A stretch of DNA of 64,000 bases from Enterocloster aldenensis. GTDB lineage: Bacteria; Bacillota; Clostridia; Lachnospirales; Lachnospiraceae. A program made the position numbers and the translations under genes. Positions 44,282 to 53,637 of the stretch are shown here, one piece after another (the stretch's first letter is position 1; each line of letters opens with the position of its first letter). Location: the NCBI RefSeq assembly GCF_003434055.1, contig NZ_QVEX01000005.1, forward strand, positions 124,001 through 188,000, read 5' to 3'. The notes below the pieces were generated by a model. That model was not told the origin of the DNA. It saw nothing but the letters and a program-made list of their open reading frames with translations, and made no database searches.

Positions 44282-44339
44282 CGCATCCATACCCTTATAA
44301 TCCTTACCTGGACCCCTGCCGGAATCCATGGTCCAATCC

Positions 44340-45449
44340 TTACTTGAAAATATTGTCAAATGTCTCGATGATCTGGTCTGAGTTATCGGACAGGGACTGA
44401 AGGTCAACGGTCATGGCTGCCTTGGCAATCTCCTCCACGCTTGCGCCCTTCTGGTCAACATCATCCCTTACAGAGAGCAGGTTGTTCTCAACCAGGATTT
44501 CCTGGCCTTCCTTGGAAAGGATGAAATCATACAGCAGCTTTCCGTTTGTCTCATTGGCGCATCCTTCAACCAGGCCGATGGGGGAGAAGATGGATACCAG
44601 GTCTTTATCTATATATGTAAAGCCCAAAGGCGAACCCTCATCCATCAGGTTCTGCGTCACATAATCCAGCATGATGCCTACCTTATAAGCCCCGGCCGCT
44701 ACCTGGTTATGGGTTGCGGTTGTGCCGGACTCCAGCTCGCATCCGTTGTCTTTTAATTTCTGGAAATACTCCTCGCCGTAGTCAGGGCTGGAAAGCAGCG
44801 CTCCTACAAAGTACTTGGTTGTTCCGGCAGAAGACGGGTCTGTCATGACAATCTGGTTGTTCCACTTTGCATCCAGCAGGTCATTCCATGACTTGGGGGC
44901 CTCCTCCTCCGTGACCAGGGATGTGTTGTATCCAATGGACATGTTCATCATACGGGCGCCGGTGTAATATCCTTCTGAATCAATAAACTTATCAGCAATG
45001 GCGGATGCCTCCGGGGAGGAGTATTTTTCAAGTATGCCTTCATTCTTAAACCCTATGTAGTCAGAGGGGTCGCCTACCCATATGACGTCTGCCGCCACCT
45101 GCCCGGACTGGTGCTCGGTTGCGATTTTGGTGATGACCTTGCCGGTGCCTGCAAAATAATAATCCATCTTGATATTAGGATACTTCTTTTCAAATCCTTC
45201 CTTAATGGCCATCAGCTGGTCTTCCTGCATGGAGGAATACAGCATGACGTTACCGGATGCCTCAGAAGCAGCCTGGGTATCCCCGCCGGCCGCCTGGGTG
45301 TCCTCTGCCTTGTCTTCTGCTTTGGAATCCGCTGCCGGGGCCTCGGTCTTTGCAGCTGCCGCCGTTGTCTCCGGTGCTTTGGAACCGCCGCAGGCTGTCA
45401 GTGACACTGCCATTGCTGATGCCAGGATAACTGCTAATTTTTTCTTCAT
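44340..45449 (-). CDS. Extracellular solute-binding lipoprotein (FbpA/PhnS-like)
   Basis: A 369-residue lipoprotein with lipobox LTAC (Cys20) and an Ala/Thr/Glu-rich linker. The family 1/13-type binding domain shows VMLYSSMQEDQLMAIKEGFE and VAADVIWVGDPSDYIGFKNE, as in iron(III)/phosphonate/putrescine-type binding proteins. The start at 45449 has GGGAGG upstream. It is the first gene of the importer operon and divergent from the AraC sensor-regulator. The ligand is unknown. Confidence 0.92.
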   Translation of the reverse strand: MKKKLAVILASAMAVSLTACGGSKAPETTAAAAKTEAPAADSKAEDKAEDTQAAGGDTQAASEASGNVMLYSSMQEDQLMAIKEGFEKKYPNIKMDYYFAGTGKVITKIATEHQSGQVAADVIWVGDPSDYIGFKNEGILEKYSSPEASAIADKFIDSEGYYTGARMMNMSIGYNTSLVTEEEAPKSWNDLLDAKWNNQIVMTDPSSAGTTKYFVGALLSSPDYGEEYFQKLKDNGCELESGTTATHNQVAAGAYKVGIMLDYVTQNLMDEGSPLGFTYIDKDLVSIFSPIGLVEGCANETNGKLLYDFILSKEGQEILVENNLLSVRDDVDQKGASVEEIAKAAMTVDLQSLSDNSDQIIETFDNIFK

Positions 45450-45647
45450 AGATAATACCTCCCTCAATACGTTTAATTTTTGCATCTGGGACAATTTGTG
45501 CATTCCCTTGTGCAATTTGTTTGTTTTGCAGTTGATTTGATTGTAAATTTTATGCTAAACTATGTAAAGTATGAAAAATGCGGAAGTCAACCGATGTACA
45601 ATTTTTAAACCTTACAAATATCAAACTATACTGAGAGTGGTAAAAAT

Positions 45648-47780
45648 ATGAACAAATTGGTGTTTAAATCAAAAAAAGTCAGACAGGCAATCCGCATCCT
45701 GGCCTTTGGCACAGGATTCATCGTGATGCTTTCCGCTGTCTTTTTTACCTTGTTCCGCATATTTGAGCGCATCACCTATGACTCCATTTCAGACCTGAAC
45801 CGGGATTTTGCCATCCAGATTGATACACTGACCGAGACCATTAATTCCTCCATTGTCAACTATGGGATGCAGCTTTTCTATTCCAATGCAGTTAAGACCA
45901 TGATGGGCGCTGCCTCATTTTCCAATACGGACCGTGTATACATGACCAGGGATTTGAATACATCCCTGAGTTCCACGGAATTTGCCGGGTCCATCATCAT
46001 CCATAACGGATATACAAACCGGGTCTACTCCACGGACCCGTCCTTTCCGGACCAGTCCATTGATACCTACAGGAACGCGCAGATCCGGGAACTGCTGACA
46101 AACCGCACCAATGAGAACCGTTTTAAACCCATTTACTGCCATGAGGAGGAACCTGAAAGCCGGGAGTTTTATACCTTCATGTTTTATGAAATCAATCCCG
46201 ATGGCTCCCCCAAACCCAGCACCCTGATCATTACCGTAAAAAGCGAATGGTACAAACGGGCCCTGCTGGCTTCCAATCCGGCCTCAGACCTGATTGTCAT
46301 CAATAAAAGGGGGGATGTGCTGGTATCGGCAAGTGATTCGCTCCTTGAAAAATATTTGGACTATTATCCGTTTATCACAGTGGAAAAAAACAGCGGGTAT
46401 TTTATCAATAAGCAGAAAAAGGAAATCTGCATGTATTATGAATCCCTGACCACCGGACACACCTATATGAAGATCTCCTCCCTGTCCAAGGCCCTGCCCC
46501 GTCTTTTATACTTCCGGCAGATTGTTGTGTATTTTATGGTTACATTAATCTCTGTCTTTGGCTGTGCCCTGCTTGTCCTCCTGATTTACGCCCTGATGCC
46601 CATGCTGAAGATGAAGGATGCCATCACCACCATCAACAAGTTCCTGGAAGGGGATGAGGCGGATATCCCGGACACCCCTCCCCTTCCGCTGAAAGAGCAG
46701 ATTGATGCCGTGGTGTCCAAGTCCGAGCGCACCAGCCTGGAACAGATTTTTTATGACATGCTGGCCGGTAAGCTCTCACTTTCCTCTGCACGGCTGTTTA
46801 AGGATATGGAAGGCCCATTTGGCCTTATGCTGATACATGCCCTTCACAGAAAAGACATCTATGGACTGGTGGAAAAGCAGCATCCTGAGCTGGTAGTCAC
46901 CAAATCCTCCCATATTTATGCGTGTATCGGCATCTACCGGTCCAAGGAGGATTACCACGGCCTGGCCCTATGCCTGTCGGGAACACTGGACTGCCGCCTG
47001 TTTCAAAGCGTCCTGTTCACGGACTTTGACAGCCTGCCGCTACATTTCTCCAACCTCCATGAACTGCGCAGGTTAAGCCTGGTGCTGGGACCGGAGGAGC
47101 GGCTAATCCCGGAGGAGGCGCTTTTCTCAAAGGCTTTGGCCAACACCGTGACCACCCGGGATTTTACGGACCTGATTGTGCGTCTTAAGTCCGGCAGCCT
47201 GGATTTAAGCAGGGCAAAATGGCAGGAAATCCGCAGCACCATTGTCAACTACAGGTATGATGACTTCCAGTATGTCCTTAACCGGGCCGAGGATACCATC
47301 TGCAGTATATTAAACGAATTTTCATCGGACCTGTTAAAGGACAGCCAGAAACTGCTGCCGGAGTCCCTGGAGCAGATAAAGGACCTGGACGTGATAGACC
47401 AGGCATTTGACCGTGCATTTGTGGCCATCTGTGGGAATTATAGTGAAAAAAAGGCGGAAAAATACTCCGAACTGGCAAAACAGATTAAAGGCATTGTCCA
47501 GGAGAACTACCATGACAGCAGCCTTAACTCCCAGCGCATTGCAGATATGATCCAGATGAACAACGCATATCTGGGACGGATGTTTAAAAATTCCTATGGC
47601 CGTTCCATCAATGACTATATCAATACCTGCCGGCTGGAGGAAAGCATGCGCCTGCTGCGACAGACCGACATGTCGGTGGAGGAGATTGCCCAGAACGTGG
47701 GGTTCTCGAATATTAAGTACTTCTATGTGCTGTTTAAGAAGCTTACGGGAATCACGCCGGCAACTTACCGGGCCGGATGA
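45648..47780 (+). CDS. Membrane-bound AraC-family sensor-regulator
   Basis: A 710-residue protein combining sensing and DNA binding. TM1 lies at about residues 12-38 (ILAFGTGFIVMLSAVFFTLF), an extracellular part spans about 39-295, and TM2 about 298-325 (YFMVTLISVFGCALLVLLI). A cytoplasmic linker precedes a C-terminal AraC helix-turn-helix pair (RIADMIQMNNAYLGRMFKNS and VEEIAQNVGFSNIKYFYVLF). Such proteins sense an external ligand and control neighbouring importers. The divergent ABC operon starting at 45449 is the obvious target. It shares 198 nt of control region with that operon. Confidence 0.93.
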   Translation: MNKLVFKSKKVRQAIRILAFGTGFIVMLSAVFFTLFRIFERITYDSISDLNRDFAIQIDTLTETINSSIVNYGMQLFYSNAVKTMMGAASFSNTDRVYMTRDLNTSLSSTEFAGSIIIHNGYTNRVYSTDPSFPDQSIDTYRNAQIRELLTNRTNENRFKPIYCHEEEPESREFYTFMFYEINPDGSPKPSTLIITVKSEWYKRALLASNPASDLIVINKRGDVLVSASDSLLEKYLDYYPFITVEKNSGYFINKQKKEICMYYESLTTGHTYMKISSLSKALPRLLYFRQIVVYFMVTLISVFGCALLVLLIYALMPMLKMKDAITTINKFLEGDEADIPDTPPLPLKEQIDAVVSKSERTSLEQIFYDMLAGKLSLSSARLFKDMEGPFGLMLIHALHRKDIYGLVEKQHPELVVTKSSHIYACIGIYRSKEDYHGLALCLSGTLDCRLFQSVLFTDFDSLPLHFSNLHELRRLSLVLGPEERLIPEEALFSKALANTVTTRDFTDLIVRLKSGSLDLSRAKWQEIRSTIVNYRYDDFQYVLNRAEDTICSILNEFSSDLLKDSQKLLPESLEQIKDLDVIDQAFDRAFVAICGNYSEKKAEKYSELAKQIKGIVQENYHDSSLNSQRIADMIQMNNAYLGRMFKNSYGRSINDYINTCRLEESMRLLRQTDMSVEEIAQNVGFSNIKYFYVLFKKLTGITPATYRAG

Positions 47781-47787
47781 TGAGAAC

Positions 47788-47820
47788 GGGTGATGGGCCG
47801 GGTGATGGGCCGGGTGATGA
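47788..47820. repeat. 12-bp tandem repeat, 2.75 copies
   Basis: GGGTGATGGGCC is repeated twice and followed by GGGTGATGA, starting 8 nt after the AraC stop codon. Confidence 0.75.
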
Positions 47821-47830
47821 CACAAAAAAA

Positions 47831-47882
47831 GACGGTCTTGCCGGGATGATGGAATCACACATCCATTGTCCCGGCAGCCGTC
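47831..47882. terminator. Bidirectional terminator between AraC gene and kinase
   Basis: GACGG..TGCCGGGA pairs with TCCCGGCA..CCGTC. A run of seven A lies on the left (T-run on the minus strand) and CTTAATT on the right. Confidence 0.7.
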
Positions 47883-47903
47883 CTTAATTGTCATATCCTG
47901 TCC

Positions 47904-47993
47904 ATCCGCAGGATCTGTCTCATCCGCATATCCTGCTTTATCCGCGCATCCCGCTGCATCCGCACATCCTGCTTTATCCACACAATCCGCTTC
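47904..47993. repeat. 18-bp tandem repeat, five copies
   Basis: Consensus ATCCGCA-ATCCTGCTTT repeats at 47904, 47922, 47940, 47958 and 47976, ending next to the kinase stop codon. In an alternative frame it would encode a repeat of the type KAGCAD. Confidence 0.8.
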
Positions 47994-47994
47994 A

Positions 47995-49092
47995 TCAGCA
48001 GAAGGAATCCACAATCTGCCCCATCTCCGTCCACTTCTTCTCCATGTCCTCCACCAGGCCGAACTGGGTGCGGCAGCGGTCCAGGTTGTGCTGTTCCCTG
48101 GCAATCTTAAAGTAGGTGTCGCCCTCAAGGTAATCCGTCAGGAAACGCATCCCGCATTCCAGGGTCATAAGCCGCGCGCCCTGGGGAAGCATCCTGACCT
48201 CCTTCTCAGTCAGGCTTCCCGCGCATCCTTCAAGGAATCCCTTTGTATATATCTCAAACAGTGGCAGGGACAGGGATACCTTGCTTAAATCCGTCTCGTC
48301 CTCTTCTGCCGTATTGGCGCCGAACCGGATGGAGTCGCCAAAATCAAAAATGGAAAGACCGGGCATCACCGTATCCAGGTCAATGATGCAGATTGCCTCG
48401 CCTGACTTATCGTCAATCATGATATTGTTAAGCTTTGTATCGTTGTGGGTTACCCTTATGGGCAGTTCCCCTTTTTCCAACATATCCATGGCCAGCCCCA
48501 TGTCGGCTCCCCGGTCCATCACAAACCGGATTTCTTCCTGCACCCCAGCCGCCCTGTGGCAGATATCCTGCTCCACCACCTTCTTAAACCGCTCAAACCG
48601 TTTTGGCGTGTCGTGGAAACCAGGGATGGTCTCGGACAGTTCCCTGGCCGGATACTTTGACAGCAGTCGCTGGAAGTGGCCAAAAGCCTTTCCGCTCTGA
48701 TAAAAATCTTCGGGCTTCTCCACCAGGTTATAGCAGGTCGCGCCTTCGATGAACAGGTACATCCTCCAGTAATTCCCCTTGCTGTCTACATAGAATGTAC
48801 CGCCGTCCCTGGTCTTTATCAGGTTCAGTGTCTCCCGGTCAGGGTCCCCGCCATGTCTGATAACCTCCTGCCTTAAGAATGTGGTAACCCCTTCAATGTT
48901 CTTCATCAGGGACACGGGGTCCTTAAAAATGTCGTCGTTCATCCTCTGAAGGATATAGGGACGGCCGCACACCAGTTTAAATGTATCATTAATATGCCCG
49001 CTGCCATAACGCTCACAGCTTACTACTTTCCCGTCCGTGGCAAATGCCCCTGCTGCTTCCTCCAATATACATGTCTCCAGTTCTGCACTCAT
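47995..49092 (-). CDS. N-acetylhexosamine 1-kinase-like phosphotransferase (NahK/LnpB-like)
   Basis: A 365-residue kinase of the aminoglycoside/choline kinase fold. The catalytic loop is RVTHNDTKLNNIMID, and the metal Asp follows in CIIDLDTVMPG. Early segments RYGSGHINDTFKLV and PYILQRMN are typical of bacterial N-acetylhexosamine kinases. In GH112 pathways this enzyme converts the GlcNAc or GalNAc released by the phosphorylase to the 1-phosphate. The start ATG at 49092 has GGAGG 8 nt upstream; GTG at 49095 is the alternative. It is last in the operon; a tandem repeat touches its stop codon. Confidence 0.88.
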   Translation of the reverse strand: MSAELETCILEEAAGAFATDGKVVSCERYGSGHINDTFKLVCGRPYILQRMNDDIFKDPVSLMKNIEGVTTFLRQEVIRHGGDPDRETLNLIKTRDGGTFYVDSKGNYWRMYLFIEGATCYNLVEKPEDFYQSGKAFGHFQRLLSKYPARELSETIPGFHDTPKRFERFKKVVEQDICHRAAGVQEEIRFVMDRGADMGLAMDMLEKGELPIRVTHNDTKLNNIMIDDKSGEAICIIDLDTVMPGLSIFDFGDSIRFGANTAEEDETDLSKVSLSLPLFEIYTKGFLEGCAGSLTEKEVRMLPQGARLMTLECGMRFLTDYLEGDTYFKIAREQHNLDRCRTQFGLVEDMEKKWTEMGQIVDSFC

Positions 49093-49095
49093 CAC

Positions 49096-50022
49096 CTAAT
49101 CCTCCCACAGTTTTTGCGGATACAGTCCACTGTCCTTCAGTCCTTTTATGGCCTTTACCACCATTTCCTTATCTTCCTTGTAAGTAACGCCGTACCAGCG
49201 GTCCACACTTTTTAGCACAGTAACCTCTGCCAGGCCTGATTTAAGCAGCTCATCCACCACAAATGGTAGGAAATATTCACATTTAAGCGGGTTCACCGGC
49301 AGGTTCTGTTCCAGGAACGCCCCAAACCTTCCATCCAGTTCTCCCAGGACGCTTTTTGTAAACCCCCACATGTTCATGGATACAATGGTGGATTCCGGCA
49401 GCCCGGCCCACGATGCCCCGTCATCCTCCGTGTATTCCGCCATGCCGCCATGCTTCTCAATCCTTGTGCGCTCATGGATATCCACCAGGTGGCCATCCTC
49501 ATCCACCGAGCACACGCCCCTTGCCACATGTCCATTGTCGGTCAGGGTGTTGTAAAGCTGGTAGCCGACCATGGTATACTGGTATCTGTCATCATCCTCC
49601 ACCAATGCCAGCTGGTCATAAATCATGTGAAATGCCTCTTTCCCATAATAATCATCTGCATTGATGACTGCAAACGGCCCGTCAATCAAATCCTTACAGC
49701 ACAGCACTGCATGGGCGGTGCCCCAGGGCTTCACGCGGCCCTCCGGGACCTCAAACCCTTCCGGTATCTTATCCACCTCCTGATACACATATGCCACATC
49801 CATATATCTGCTGATACGGTTGCCTATGTGGATCTTGAATTCCGTCTCAATGGCCTTCTTGATGATAAAGATAACCTTCTCAAATCCAGCCTGTTTTGCA
49901 TCAAAAATGGAGAAATCAATGATGATGTTGCCATACTCATCCACCGGGTCAATCTGTTTTAACCCGCCGTAACGGCTTCCCATACCAGCCGCCATGATTA
50001 CCAGTACCGGTTTTTTTCCCAT
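49096..50022 (-). CDS. Sugar-1-phosphate nucleotidyltransferase
   Basis: A 308-residue NTP-transferase. The N-terminal nucleotide-binding MAAGMGSRYGGLKQIDPV is the family signature, and AVINADDYYG holds the metal Asp. In this operon it probably makes UDP-GlcNAc or UDP-GalNAc from the kinase product, or UDP-Gal/Glc from the phosphorylase product. It ends 3 nt before the kinase ATG. GGGAAGAAG-type site precedes the ATG. Confidence 0.85.
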   Translation of the reverse strand: MGKKPVLVIMAAGMGSRYGGLKQIDPVDEYGNIIIDFSIFDAKQAGFEKVIFIIKKAIETEFKIHIGNRISRYMDVAYVYQEVDKIPEGFEVPEGRVKPWGTAHAVLCCKDLIDGPFAVINADDYYGKEAFHMIYDQLALVEDDDRYQYTMVGYQLYNTLTDNGHVARGVCSVDEDGHLVDIHERTRIEKHGGMAEYTEDDGASWAGLPESTIVSMNMWGFTKSVLGELDGRFGAFLEQNLPVNPLKCEYFLPFVVDELLKSGLAEVTVLKSVDRWYGVTYKEDKEMVVKAIKGLKDSGLYPQKLWED

Positions 50023-50057
50023 GTCTTCTTCCCTCTTTCACTTGATTGATTCTGTCA

Positions 50058-50948
50058 TCATCCCTTAACGCCGCCGCCCGTAACACCTGCAATGATTTTT
50101 TCCGACAGGAAAATATACAGGATGAAGGTGGGCAGGAATACGATGACAACGGCCGAGAACATACCGGCCCAGTCCCCTGTGTATTTCATGGAGTTAATCA
50201 TGGAGTACAATCCCACCGCAACAGGACGCACCTTATCCGAGTTGCCGAATATCAGGGAAATGAAATATTCATTCCAGATATTGATAAAATTGAAAATGGT
50301 CACGGTCACAATACCCGGCTGGGCCATAGGAAGCATGATCAGCCAGAAGGTCTTTACCGGCGGGCAGCCGTCTATGGCAGCAGCCTCCTCAAACGCCCTG
50401 GAAAGATTGGCAAAAAAGGTGGTGAGGAATATGGTGGTATAGGGCACATTGATGCCGATGTACAGGAAAATCAGGGTGCCCCTGTTGGCAGCCACATTAT
50501 TAAGGATATTAAGTCCTGCCACCATTGCAAACAGGGGCAGCACGATCATTACCACGGGAACACCCATGGATGCCACCAATCCCGTCTGTATCAGCTTATT
50601 GCACACAAAGTCAAAACGTGACAATGCGTACGCGGCAGGCGCGCAGATGACAATCAGCATGGTACAGGACACAATGGAGTAAAACAGTGAATTAAAGAAT
50701 ATGGTGGACACATCGGAGTTAACCCATGCCTTCACATAATTCTCAAAGTGGAACCCGCTCTCCAGCAGTTTGTTGGAGAAGATTTCCTTGGTGGTGGAGA
50801 AACTGGCGCAGAGCACCCAGCCTAAAAGCACCAGGGTGAAGAAGATCCACAGGGTCAGAAGCAGGTAACCAGGTCCCAGCTTCAGCTCCTTTTTCCAACG
50901 GATGGGTTCGCTGTATCTCTTTTCTTTCTTTCCGAACATTCCTGACAT
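50058..50948 (-). CDS. Sugar ABC importer permease (MalG-type)
   Basis: A 296-residue protein with six predicted helices after a charged N terminus. The EAA loop is FEEAAAIDGCPPVKTFWLIM, and TTKEIFSNKLL in the first outer loop is typical of MalG-like oligosaccharide permeases. It starts 17 nt after the other permease. No ATPase gene is in the operon, so a shared MsmK-type ATPase elsewhere is expected. Confidence 0.93.
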   Translation of the reverse strand: MSGMFGKKEKRYSEPIRWKKELKLGPGYLLLTLWIFFTLVLLGWVLCASFSTTKEIFSNKLLESGFHFENYVKAWVNSDVSTIFFNSLFYSIVSCTMLIVICAPAAYALSRFDFVCNKLIQTGLVASMGVPVVMIVLPLFAMVAGLNILNNVAANRGTLIFLYIGINVPYTTIFLTTFFANLSRAFEEAAAIDGCPPVKTFWLIMLPMAQPGIVTVTIFNFINIWNEYFISLIFGNSDKVRPVAVGLYSMINSMKYTGDWAGMFSAVVIVFLPTFILYIFLSEKIIAGVTGGGVKG

Positions 50949-50965
50949 ATACCTTTCCCCCTCCC

Positions 50966-51871
50966 TTAGAATTCCAAATCATCATCTTTCAGAAGATGAT
51001 TACACAGCCAGAACACAGCAACCACACACACGCTCAGCATTACGCCAACCGCCGCGCCGATGCCCGAGTTCCTCTCTGTCACACTGTTTCCTGCACCGAA
51101 AATCTGCATATAGAGATAAACCATGGGCGTAATGGTCTGCGTATCGGCCGTAACCGTTGAAAACAACTGCGACCACACAAAGAACCCAACGCTTGTGACG
51201 CTCCACATGGTAATGTTCGTCCTGAACACGCCCTTGAGCAAGGGAAGTGTGATGTAACGGAACTGGTTGAACTTATTGGCCCCGTCCAGGGTTGCCGCTT
51301 CAAAATATTCATCGCTGATCCTCTCAATACCGCTGGAGAATATCAGCATATGGTAACCAACCATGCCAAAACAGTACGCAAGCAGCAGCGCCATGAACTT
51401 GTGGTCGTTGTCCAGCCATTGTATCTTAGCAATGGAGTCCAGCCCGATGGCTGAGAAAAATGATTTTAAAAGTCCGAACTTCGGGCTGTACACATACTGC
51501 AGCCACATGGTTGCCAGGGCCACCGCGCTGACAATATTGGGCAGGTAGATCATGGCCCTGAAAAAGCTCTTGAACCGGATGCCGCTGGTAATGATGACTG
51601 CAAACAGAAGTGCCAGCGACATGACGATAATGCCTCCGATAAACCATATGCGGACCAGGTTCCACATGGATATGCGGAACAGCGTGGTGTTGGCCAATTT
51701 AACGTAGTTATCAATTCCGGTGAAGGTCCATTTTGACATGGAATCCGTGATTCCTTCTATCTTGAAAAAACTCATCAGAATGGTTCTGATGATGGGATAA
51801 AGGAACACCAGGATAAACATCACCACCGCCGGTGTCATAAACGCGAGTATCATTCCTTTGTTTCTTTTCAC
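50966..51871 (-). CDS. Sugar ABC importer permease (MalF/UgpA-type)
   Basis: A 301-residue protein with six helices. It begins MKRNKGMILAFMTPAVVMFI, and the EAA loop is YFEAATLDGANKFNQFRYIT. Together with the MalG-type partner it forms the channel for the oligosaccharide captured by the binding protein upstream. It is separated from that gene by a hairpin at 51907-51939. Confidence 0.94.
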   Translation of the reverse strand: MKRNKGMILAFMTPAVVMFILVFLYPIIRTILMSFFKIEGITDSMSKWTFTGIDNYVKLANTTLFRISMWNLVRIWFIGGIIVMSLALLFAVIITSGIRFKSFFRAMIYLPNIVSAVALATMWLQYVYSPKFGLLKSFFSAIGLDSIAKIQWLDNDHKFMALLLAYCFGMVGYHMLIFSSGIERISDEYFEAATLDGANKFNQFRYITLPLLKGVFRTNITMWSVTSVGFFVWSQLFSTVTADTQTITPMVYLYMQIFGAGNSVTERNSGIGAAVGVMLSVCVVAVFWLCNHLLKDDDLEF

Positions 51872-51906
51872 ACCAGTGCCTCCTTACTTTACTTGATGAA
51901 ACGTGC

Positions 51907-51939
51907 AAAAGAGGCGGCAGCGTTAGACGATGCCACCTC
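51907..51939 (-). terminator. Partial terminator/stem-loop after the binding-protein gene
   Basis: GAGGTGGCA pairs with TGCCGCCTC on the minus strand and is followed by TTTTG. It likely lowers permease expression relative to the binding protein. Confidence 0.6.
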
Positions 51940-51981
51940 AATGATGTTATTTCCGGATTATTCTGTTTATGGTAATGGGTG

Positions 51982-53319
51982 TTACTTGCCGGCAGCCTGC
52001 AGATTCGCCACGAACTCATCCGCTGTAATGGAACCGCCGCAAAGCTTCATCATGTTTTCTTTGATGATTGGGGTCATATCCACGTTGTCCTCTGCGCCTG
52101 CTGCCCATGGATAACGTGTGGTCAGGCTTTCCATGACCGGCTTCACACATGCAATCTGTACAGGCCACTCGGTATTGGTTGAATCGGAAGGAATACCAAC
52201 TGACTCAACAGAAAGCTTCTTGTCAAATTCGCCCTTGGTTAAGTATGTGATTAACTGGAACGCAGCCTCTGCATTCTTGGAATCCTTGTTGATTGCCAGT
52301 ACCTGTGCGCCAAAGTTGGCTGCCTCCGTACCGTCTGTTCCGCCCTCGACTGCCGGATAGCTGAAGCATCCCCACCGGAAGTCGTCCCCGGCCATGTCCT
52401 TAACCTCGTTGGGAAGCCAGGAACCGTTCAGGTACATGGCTGCCGTTCCCATGGCCAGTTCCTGGTTCTGTCCTGCCGGCCATACGTTGGAAGCAATACC
52501 TTCTGAAAAATATCCCTTATTGGCAAAATCCTCATATGCCTTAGCAAGTTCAAGGACAGACGGGTCATCCCACTTGTTGTTCTTAACAATATCCGAAGTC
52601 TTATCATATCCGTTGATCCTGGACATATGGTATCCGAACATGCAGAGGATATAAGCATCGTCACATGTGATTGGTGTATAGCCTGCATCCTTAATCTTCT
52701 GGCATGCGGCATCCAGTTCCGCCCATGTGGCGGGTACAGCGGTCACACCGGCCTCATCAAAGATAGACTGGTTGTAGAAAAATGCAAATACATTGGGCTG
52801 GTAAGGAATGGACTTCAAGGTCCCGTCGCCCACCTCACGGCAGGCCCCTATCAGGCTTGCGCTTGCCGTGGCTTCATAATCATTGGCCTTGGCCAGTTCT
52901 TCCAGGTCCATGATGTAGGCGCCCCATGTCTTGTTCACACGGTCAATATCCTCGTCAAACATATCAATATTGGTTCCTGCATCCAGGGCCGGCTGAAGGC
53001 CTTCACGGATACCGGTACGTCCCTTAAACTGCAGGTCAACCGTGATTCCCGTGTCTGCTGAGAACTGGTCAACGGCTTCCTTGATGACTTTGCCCTGGGG
53101 CTCGGTGGCCTCCCACATGGACCAGTAAACAAGGCTTCCGTCCCCGCCGGATGCCTGGGTGTCCGCTGCAGCGCCATCCGCTGCCTTGGTGTCAGCCGGC
53201 GCCGCAGTCTCCGCCGGTGCCGCGGCTGTCTCCGCTGGTTTAGAACCGCCTCCGCAGGCAGTCAGTGAGCCAACCATTGCCGCCGTCAGTGCCAGTGCCC
53301 ATAATTTCCTTCTTTTCAT
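51982..53319 (-). CDS. Sugar-binding lipoprotein of ABC importer (family 1), GNB/LNB locus
   Basis: A 445-residue lipoprotein with lipobox LTAC (Cys22) and an Ala/Thr/Asp linker to about residue 65. The binding domain includes LVYWSMWEATEPQGKVIKEA and MYLNGSWLPNEVKDMAGDDF. The start at 53319 has AAGGAGGAAG upstream. It heads the operon binding protein-permease-permease-nucleotidyltransferase-kinase. Its closeness to the GH112 phosphorylase points to lacto-N-biose, galacto-N-biose or a related mucin/milk sugar as ligand. Confidence 0.92.
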   Translation of the reverse strand: MKRRKLWALALTAAMVGSLTACGGGSKPAETAAAPAETAAPADTKAADGAAADTQASGGDGSLVYWSMWEATEPQGKVIKEAVDQFSADTGITVDLQFKGRTGIREGLQPALDAGTNIDMFDEDIDRVNKTWGAYIMDLEELAKANDYEATASASLIGACREVGDGTLKSIPYQPNVFAFFYNQSIFDEAGVTAVPATWAELDAACQKIKDAGYTPITCDDAYILCMFGYHMSRINGYDKTSDIVKNNKWDDPSVLELAKAYEDFANKGYFSEGIASNVWPAGQNQELAMGTAAMYLNGSWLPNEVKDMAGDDFRWGCFSYPAVEGGTDGTEAANFGAQVLAINKDSKNAEAAFQLITYLTKGEFDKKLSVESVGIPSDSTNTEWPVQIACVKPVMESLTTRYPWAAGAEDNVDMTPIIKENMMKLCGGSITADEFVANLQAAGK

Positions 53320-53355
53320 ATAATACTTCCTCCTTAAATATATTTGTGTTTTTGT

Positions 53356-53371
53356 CCCGTCAAATACATTT
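53356..53371 (-). promoter_or_regulatory. 16-bp motif shared with the gnpA promoter, copy 1
   Basis: AAATGTATTTGACGGG on the minus strand matches 55977-55992 at 15 of 16 positions. A possible -10 TATACT at 53383-53388 would place it in the leader, so its role is uncertain. Confidence 0.45.
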
Positions 53372-53586
53372 CTGATACCCTTAGTATAGTAAAACTGCAC
53401 ATAATATTCTTTGGACTATTGATTATTAAATTTGTACGATAAGACCATTTTTATATATATTATACAAATATATAATGCCCCTCGCCATTCCATATATCAT
53501 TTATCACGGACATCTGTAAATTACAGGCAGACTGCCACTGCAGCCCCTTGGGCCTGTGTGAACATCCATTCCTGCCCCGGATATGC

Positions 53587-53627
53587 AAAAGGGACGCGGC
53601 TCTTCATTAGCAGCCGCGTCCCTTTTT
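53587..53627 (-). terminator. Terminator of the GH112 phosphorylase gene
   Basis: A perfect 15-bp stem with core GGGACGCGGCT and T-run on the minus strand, 10 nt past the stop codon. Confidence 0.88.
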
Positions 53628-53637
53628 CCTTTGTCAT

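Noticed and set aside
47904..47993. CRISPR-like repeat array
   Set aside because: Units are contiguous 18-mers without spacers and no cas genes are present.
47334..48128. Long minus-strand frame with KAGCAD-type repeats
   Set aside because: It overlaps the AraC gene and the kinase in other frames and owes its length to the 18-bp repeat and a terminator region; no ribosome binding site or family match.
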